DNA from: Spizellomyces punctatus DAOM BR117
Lineage: Eukaryota; Chytridiomycota; Chytridiomycetes; Spizellomycetales; Spizellomycetaceae
Assembly (NCBI RefSeq): GCF_000182565.1
Contig: NW_015971544.1
Span: forward strand, 370,622 to 434,621
Length of the DNA: 64,000 bases
Direction of reading: 5' to 3'
Shown here: piece after piece, positions 58,977-64,000 of the stretch
Layout of the letters: each line of letters begins with the position of its first letter
Numbering within the stretch: position 1 is the stretch's first letter
The notes under the pieces: model-generated
The model's input: only the letters and a program-made list of their open reading frames with translations
What the model was told of the DNA's origin: nothing
Databases searched by the model: none
Position numbers and translations under genes: made by a program

Positions 58977-60778
58977 ATGGTCTGCACTTTACAAGCACGT
59001 CGATCATCCTTTTCCACTGTCCTCAATCTTCGCAGCGTGGCCTATGCTACAACCAAGCAACGAGCATGCAGCATATGGGTTTCTTCGCCTTCTATCCTGT
59101 ATCAACATCGTAAACAGCCACATGCAGCACTGATGATGGAGGATATCATACACGCTATTTGCCAGCAGATTGAGGATAGAAAGGATTTGGTTGCCGCTGC
59201 GTTGTGCTGTAGGAGGTGGAAAGAGGCCAGTACCCCATTGTTATGGAGGGAGTTGACGATTGGGACCCGAATACCTGGTGTGTTAAACTTTGCGCTGTAT
59301 TGTTTGAGACTGCAGATCTTTCTCGTGTGGTTTAGAAATAACAATGTTTGACATCTACAGGAGACATTTGCAAGTTTACTAAACTCGCCAATGTTGGTTC
59401 TATCGGTGAACTCCACGACCTTATCGACATTGACTACATTTGCACACCCTCCGACACCACCCGTCTCCAACTCTTGCTTTGCGCTCTCCATACCAACCCC
59501 CATCGCGCCGGCCATGTCCGGTCCATATCTATCCACCTCGAATGTCATTTTACATCCTTCATTCGATATAACCGAAACAGCTACATTGATTTCGACGACG
59601 AGGATGTTTCTGCCAATGTCAAGGAAAAAGCTTGGCAGACCTTTGTCTCTCGTGCGGGTCTTTGCATGCGGATCCTCAAACTGTTGCCGCGGCTAGAGAC
59701 CGTTCATTTGACGTTGGAAGTACGATTGGAGGAGCATTGGCGAGATGAATTCGACACTCTTTTGAAAGAGTTTGCTGAGACGGTGTCCCAAAGTGGAGTA
59801 CCAAGAGTCAAGCGATTTCATTTATGCGTTGGTCCGAATGCCGTCATACCGTCTCCAAAGGGCATTACTGAAATGTTCTCATCTGGGCAAGTCATACCGT
59901 CTCCCCGATCTGTTCAACTGTGTTCATGGCATGCTTGGTCACCATCGGATGTCGTGGACCTGTTACAAAATGTGGGACCTCTCCAAATGCTTGTATTGAA
60001 AAACGGAGCAGCTGTCAATGCCTCTGTACTGCAAGCAATGGTGCGTCATGCCCCCTCATTGCAACAGCTAGAAATCTCGGATACTCAACGTGTAGCAGAC
60101 AATGTACTGTTTGATGAAGTTTTACCGAGCGCATATAATTTACTGGATCTGACACTGGACGGAGCTGTCGTAACATGGGCGCACTCCTCTTCAAAACGAT
60201 ATACACTAGGATGTACCCGTCTCGTGCACCTGAATGTAAACCGTTGCATTCGTCTCCCGGGAGGTTTCTTTGACGCTGTCGCGCGTACATGCCCCCTCTT
60301 GGAAACTCTATGGGCCCGCGACAATCCAGCCATCACCGACACCCATGTCAGAGATATACTCCACGGCTGCAAAAGACTATCCAACATGGATCTAAGTCGT
60401 TGCGAAAATCTGAGCATCACAGCCTTGCATCACGTCGCAGAGGCTTGTCTACCACTACTCAAAAATATCAACATGCAGGGGTGTCCCCGTATTGTCGCCT
60501 ATGGTGGCGCCGGCGTTGCCATTCGCATTGCAGAAAGCTGCCCGCGTATGCGAGAGCTCAAAGTGGGTCCAGTGCACCAAAAGGCCTTAACGGTGGGATG
60601 GAGAGTCTTGGCAAATTTGCATCGTGTGAGTGATCACCCCGAAATGCCTGCAGCGCATCTGTTGCATTTGCATTGCGATCGTTATGTTGCGTTGAATATG
60701 ACCTTGTTGCGAAAGTATGTCGCTTGTGCTGAACACCTTCTTAAAGAAGTCTTTAGCGAGGAGTCAGCTGGTATATAG
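58977..60778 (+). CDS. F-box and leucine-rich-repeat protein
   Basis: 572 residues; exons 58977-59277 and 59361-60778 join in phase 1. The F-box-like part is EDIIHAICQQIEDRKDLVAA followed by ALCCRRWKEASTPLLWREL. C-terminal Cys-type LRRs are visible: LVHLNVNRCIRLPGGFFDAV, LLETLWARDNPAITDTHVRD and LSNMDLSRCENLSITALHHV. Probable SCF ubiquitin-ligase substrate receptor. The first ATG (58977) gives about 50 residues before the F-box with a basic, Ser-rich composition; the Met pair just before EDIIHAIC is an alternative start. Confidence 0.9.
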
Positions 60779-61093
60779 ATAGGTAGATAGTATTAATTCT
60801 CAGTGTAGAGAAGATTTAGAGATAAACAGCGCCCTTTAGGTTGAAGCTTTTTGCAGTTCAGGCAAATATCGGTTGGATGGTAAACGGTCAACAACAACGT
60901 TATTCAAACGCAAGATCAATCCATCTTTCTGAATTCGTGAAATATGAGTTATATGATTCTCTGTATGCTTATCCGCCTGCACAGCAGGGCAGAAGATAAA
61001 TACATTTACTCCATGTCGCATATATGTAATACAACATGTACTCTATTCTATAATATTCTACAAATACGAGATAACACTAAATAATGACCGGAA
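60779..61093. other. Convergent 3' flanks, no gene seen
   Basis: It lies between the F-box/LRR stop (+) and the WSC gene stop (-). A 61-codon ATG frame at 60836-61021 (-) is not convincing. Confidence 0.5.
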
Positions 61094-62679
61094 TCAAGCT
61101 TCCCAGGGCGCAACATGTGCCCGTGAACCTTGTGCCAAAGGTTTAATTACAGTTACATCAACGGCTGACACGTGCCCGTTGGAATGAGTAGGCACCGCTG
61201 GGGATGAGGTTGGAAGGTTAAAGGCATTGATGTCGCTGGGTGTTGATAGCGTGGTGGAAGAGGCAATCATTTTCGCACTATTGACGTTAGTCCGAACAGT
61301 AGACGCTCTCGGAAGGGTGCCTTTCGAGGGAGACAGTTCAAGGCATGCAGGCAATGGCGCAATCTTGGCACTGTCTGGTATCCAAGATGGTGGATCGTAT
61401 GAGGAGATGGGGCGAATCTTTGGAAGTTCCCAGGCCATGGGTTGGGGTGAAAACCGCTTTGAAAAATTAGGTTTAAGTTTGTCGTCAAAATGCGTACGCG
61501 ATATGGCTCGGCGCCGAAGAATATAAAGAAATGTTCCCAAAAGTATGAGGACCGCCAGCACGATTCCAACAATGGCTCCCGCGGACATGCCACGTTGGCT
61601 ATTGTCGGTTCCCGTTGACTGCGAGGTACTAGCGGCGACAGGTGCTGATGGCGGTGGCAATAGTTCATTGGGCAGTTGCCCTGTAAATTAAAATTGTGAG
61701 ATCAAAGCCATGCAAATCTCGTCAGGGCAACACCCATTCATACCTTGCTTATACAAGGAAATGCGTATGCCGTTATCACGGTTCCCCCCGCAACTATTGT
61801 AGAGCCCAGTACCCTTGTAACGACAAGCGTTATCACATTCTGATGGTGGAGATTTCTGCCATTGAGTGGCATTGACTGTATCTCCAAAACAAATGCGCCC
61901 TCCAGGTCCAATCGAACATGCATCCAGACCCCGCTGGGCACATATTGCGAGACAGTCTTCTGGTGGAACATCATGAGTCAGAATGGTTGACAGTCCCGGA
62001 GGTCCCTTGACGGATTGATAGCATCCTGCAGGTTCTCACATTAGAGGCCAATTGATGCCCACAAATGCAACTGGTGTGGTCTTACCTTCCAAGTACCATT
62101 TTTTGGCTCTATCTTCGGGGGCAACTTCAGGGGGTAGCGGGGTGGAAGGAGTACCTTGATATGAGATGCTTCCATTGCCTCTACCGACTTCGTACACGGC
62201 GATATTGAAGCCTAAACCGAGCGCCCTAAATCCACCACATCCACCGTCTATCTTTCCGCGCAGCGGACAAGGTGTTGAGCACTTTTGATCCGGAATTACT
62301 CCACCTTTCCGCCAGTCCCCCGTCCATGGCCCTCCCAAACAGAGTCCCCCGCCATTTGTCACTTTATTCTGAGGTATTACTCCACAGGCGGTCAAGCCGT
62401 ATGAATCGCACATTTGCAGGCACGCCTCCAGAGTTCCCTGCTGCCCGGTTTTCTCGACGACCTCTGACAGCGTCCCCAGGTTCACTGGGAAGATGTGATT
62501 GTTTCCACTGGGGTCGTCTTCGTAGCAGCCAGCATATCTAAAGTCAAGCTGAATGGTCTCTGTGGACAGTCTATCAGCAAAACAAGTACGCGTTTTCGTC
62601 GCTTTCAATACGCCTACCAACCTGCTGCCAGAGCACCGGTCGCCATCATTGCCAGAACGCTGTAGGAATTCAGGCGCAT
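61094..62679 (-). CDS. WSC-domain type I membrane protein
   Basis: Probable cell-surface carbohydrate-binding or wall-sensing protein. The ATG at 62679 opens a signal peptide (MRLNSYSVLAMMATGALAA). WSC-like Cys-rich domain 1: FRYAGCYEDD, TLEACLQMCDSYGLTACGVI, CGGFRALGLGFNIAVYEVG. Domain 2: GCYQSVKGPPGL, PPEDCLAICAQRGLDACSIG, CGGNRDNGIRISLYKQ. After a Ser/Thr stalk there is one transmembrane helix (AGAIVGIVLAVLILLGTFLY) followed by the basic stop-transfer RRRAISR and a cytoplasmic tail of about 130 residues, Ser/Pro-rich. Four or five exons. The layout resembles yeast Wsc sensors, with two WSC domains rather than one. Confidence 0.88.
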
Positions 62680-63259
62680 TGTGACATGTTCATGATGTCA
62701 AAAAAAAAAGGAGATTGCGGGCGAAACCCCTCGCACACTAATCATCTTTCATCCAAAGTGTCCAGAACACGTGACACCGGGGAGGAGATTCTGAACGTCA
62801 CACTTGCTGGTCAGTTGTTGCGGAGCTGAAACTGGTCTGGCTTTATCATCAGTTCGATAGCGTAAGGGAAGCATTTGCTTTCATGCTTTTAACGAAAACC
62901 AGCAAATGATTTGTAGTTATGTGTTGTCGTTTTGTCCAGCATTTGGGGGGGATTATCGCCCAGTTCGCCCCGACAAGGGCTATCCAGCTGACAAGGTGTC
63001 GCCCAACAGGAACAGCCAGCGACTAGAGTGGGTGCCAATGAGTGGTCTAATCCCGTCCGTGCTCCAATTGCAATCCTATCTATTAGTTGTAGCGAGTCGG
63101 TGGCCAGCAGTCCGTAATATCTACCAAATCCCAATTTGGTCAAAGTTGACAGTCTCCGTATTAAACATCCCGAAATTAAGCAACTCCACAACTATATACA
63201 AAATTAATCCAGAATACATGTCAGACAATATACAACAGTCAATCTCTCCACCGCAAGTT
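62680..63259. other. Intergenic region, no gene seen
   Basis: It lies between the WSC gene start and the R-SNARE stop, both on the minus strand. A poly-A tract (62700-62709) lies just upstream of the WSC start. A plus-strand frame at 62906-63313 overlaps the R-SNARE exon and is a shadow. Confidence 0.5.
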
Positions 63260-63705
63260 TCACTGAGTAGAAGGCAGAGGGGTTGCTGCCACAGGAGCGG
63301 ACGACCCGGCTGATCTCAATGCGCCAGTTTGCCACAGGACGATCAGGATCACCACCGCTAGCAAGAACAGCACAAGACAGGCCAGACAGACTTGCATTTT
63401 GACATTCTGCCACCACATTTTTCTTCGCACTTCTTTGGCAGACTTTTTGAACCGATTCGCTTGCGTTGCGAGGTTCTCTGTTTTCCCCTGTAGCTGTTCG
63501 AGATTCTCCCCTCGTGCCATGAGCTTTTGGATATTATCTTGGGCAATATCGACAGTTTCATTGACTTCTTTCAACACCTGTGAATGACAACATTATAACC
63601 AAGTCCTTCTGAGATTGTACACCTTCTGTCAATTACCTGTTCGGTTTTGGTTGGCACCGGCTGGTATGAAGCAGCCTTCCCATTGTTTGCTGGAACCGCT
63701 TGCAT
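63260..63705 (-). CDS. Synaptobrevin/VAMP-type R-SNARE
   Basis: Tail-anchored vesicle SNARE of 128 residues; exons 63705-63637 and 63577-63260 join in phase 0. A short Pro-rich N-terminus (MQAVPANNGKAASYQPVPTK) leads directly into the SNARE motif. The zero-layer Arg is in KLMARGENLEQLQGK, and ANRFKKSAKEVRRKMWWQNV is the conserved juxtamembrane segment with Trp pair. The C-terminal anchor is CLACLVLFLLAVVILIVLW, with a short lumenal tail (about 20 residues). No longin domain, so it belongs to the brevin class used in exocytosis (yeast Snc1/2). Confidence 0.95.
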
Positions 63706-63721
63706 GATGTGACAGTGGATA

Positions 63722-63973
63722 TCAACGGTCTGGGGGAAGCTCTGGAGATGAATGCAAATAATCCAACGCTTTAAAACGTTCGAGCCGTTGAGTAGCTAGC
63801 GCGGGGCGGAGCAGCTCGACGTTGCAAGGCTGAGTGCCCTGTGGCACAGTCATCGTTCTCTGTATGCTAAAGGCAACGACGTTTCGCTGACATCTTCTTG
63901 GTTCAGATTCTTGCCCTGAACTACCCTCTTGACCTGACTCTAGGTATAGTGTTCGGATCGGAGAAGTTGACAT
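63722..63973 (-). CDS. Hypothetical 83-aa ORF just upstream of the R-SNARE gene
   Basis: The ATG at 63973 opens MSTSPIRTLYLESGQEGSSG and the frame ends at 63722, 16 nt before the R-SNARE start on the same strand. The middle (NVVAFSIQRTMTVPQGTQP; LATQRLERFKALDYLHSS) looks protein-like. It may be an upstream ORF in the R-SNARE leader, the end of a gene lying to the right of the window, or chance. Confidence 0.35.
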   Translation of the reverse strand: MSTSPIRTLYLESGQEGSSGQESEPRRCQRNVVAFSIQRTMTVPQGTQPCNVELLRPALATQRLERFKALDYLHSSPELPPDR

Positions 63974-64000
63974 GAGAATATGGTTCGCAAGGTGACGCTG

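Noticed and set aside
62906-63313. 135-codon plus-strand frame
   Set aside because: Its 3' half is antisense to the R-SNARE exon and the rest has no domain.

Overview
The window is eukaryotic nuclear DNA from a fungus, most probably a zoosporic (chytrid-grade) one. The evidence is dense genes on both strands, several short spliceosomal introns per gene (GT..AG, typically about 45-90 nt), a Zn2Cys6 transcription factor and a WSC-domain surface protein (fungal hallmarks). Next to these lie genes that most Dikarya lack or have lost: an AGGF1-like FHA/G-patch protein, a BCAS3-like protein, RBM18, a cAMP-receptor-like 7TM protein and a CNBD protein. The lineage is inferred from gene content, not from a database match. 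One assembly gap (606 N, 47632-48237) interrupts a gene.

Layout. 1-880: secreted alpha/beta hydrolase, cut by the left edge (-). 1911-3571: 7TM receptor (+), convergent with a cyclic phosphodiesterase (3792-4439, -), which is divergent from the AGGF1-like gene (4562-6593, +). 6594-8484 holds no recognised gene but has a TATA-containing promoter-like block; tRNA-Lys copy 1 follows. 8810-11872: BCAS3-like (-). 12449-15160: triple dsRBM-like protein (-), head to head (38 bp) with a DUF676-type lipase (15199-17073, +). 18060-19353: Zn2Cys6 factor (+). 19999-24170: CLU1 (+). tRNA-Lys copy 2. 24861-26518: CNBD protein (-). 27403-28354: RBM18 (+). 28572-31862: C2H2 protein (-). 32784-34638: 7TM protein of unknown family (-). 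35133-36089: F-box-like (+). 36392-38540: Na+/H+ exchanger (-). 39319-41835: AMPK-related kinase (+). 42127-43250: EMC3 (-). 43490-45089: cystathionine beta-synthase (-), divergent from a dCMP-deaminase-like gene (45255-46010, +). tRNA-Lys copy 3. 47059-48749: low-complexity protein across the gap (+). 50587-51662: bHLH factor (+). 51933-52931: TPR-like protein (-). 53861-57646: Rco1/PHF12-like double PHD protein (+). 58096-58650: DUF427 protein (+). 58977-60778: F-box/LRR (+). 61094-62679: WSC membrane protein (-). 63260-63705: R-SNARE (-).

The genes are ordinary eukaryotic neighbours, not an operon or cluster. Themes that recur are signalling (7TM receptor, CNBD protein, kinase, exchanger), RNA biology (AGGF1, RBM18, dsRBM protein, cyclic phosphodiesterase), chromatin and transcription (Rco1, Zn2Cys6, bHLH, C2H2) and membrane biogenesis (EMC3, R-SNARE, CLU1 for mitochondria). 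The most interesting items are the CNBD protein with seven PKA-type sites, the cAMP-receptor-like 7TM gene with two very small introns, the orphan promoter block near 7.7-8.3 kb, three identical tRNA-Lys genes of which two share a 5' leader, and a duplicated ~80-bp 3' flank between two convergent genes. No CRISPR array, prokaryotic mobile element or intact transposon was seen. Exon borders were placed by eye from splice signals and reading frame.
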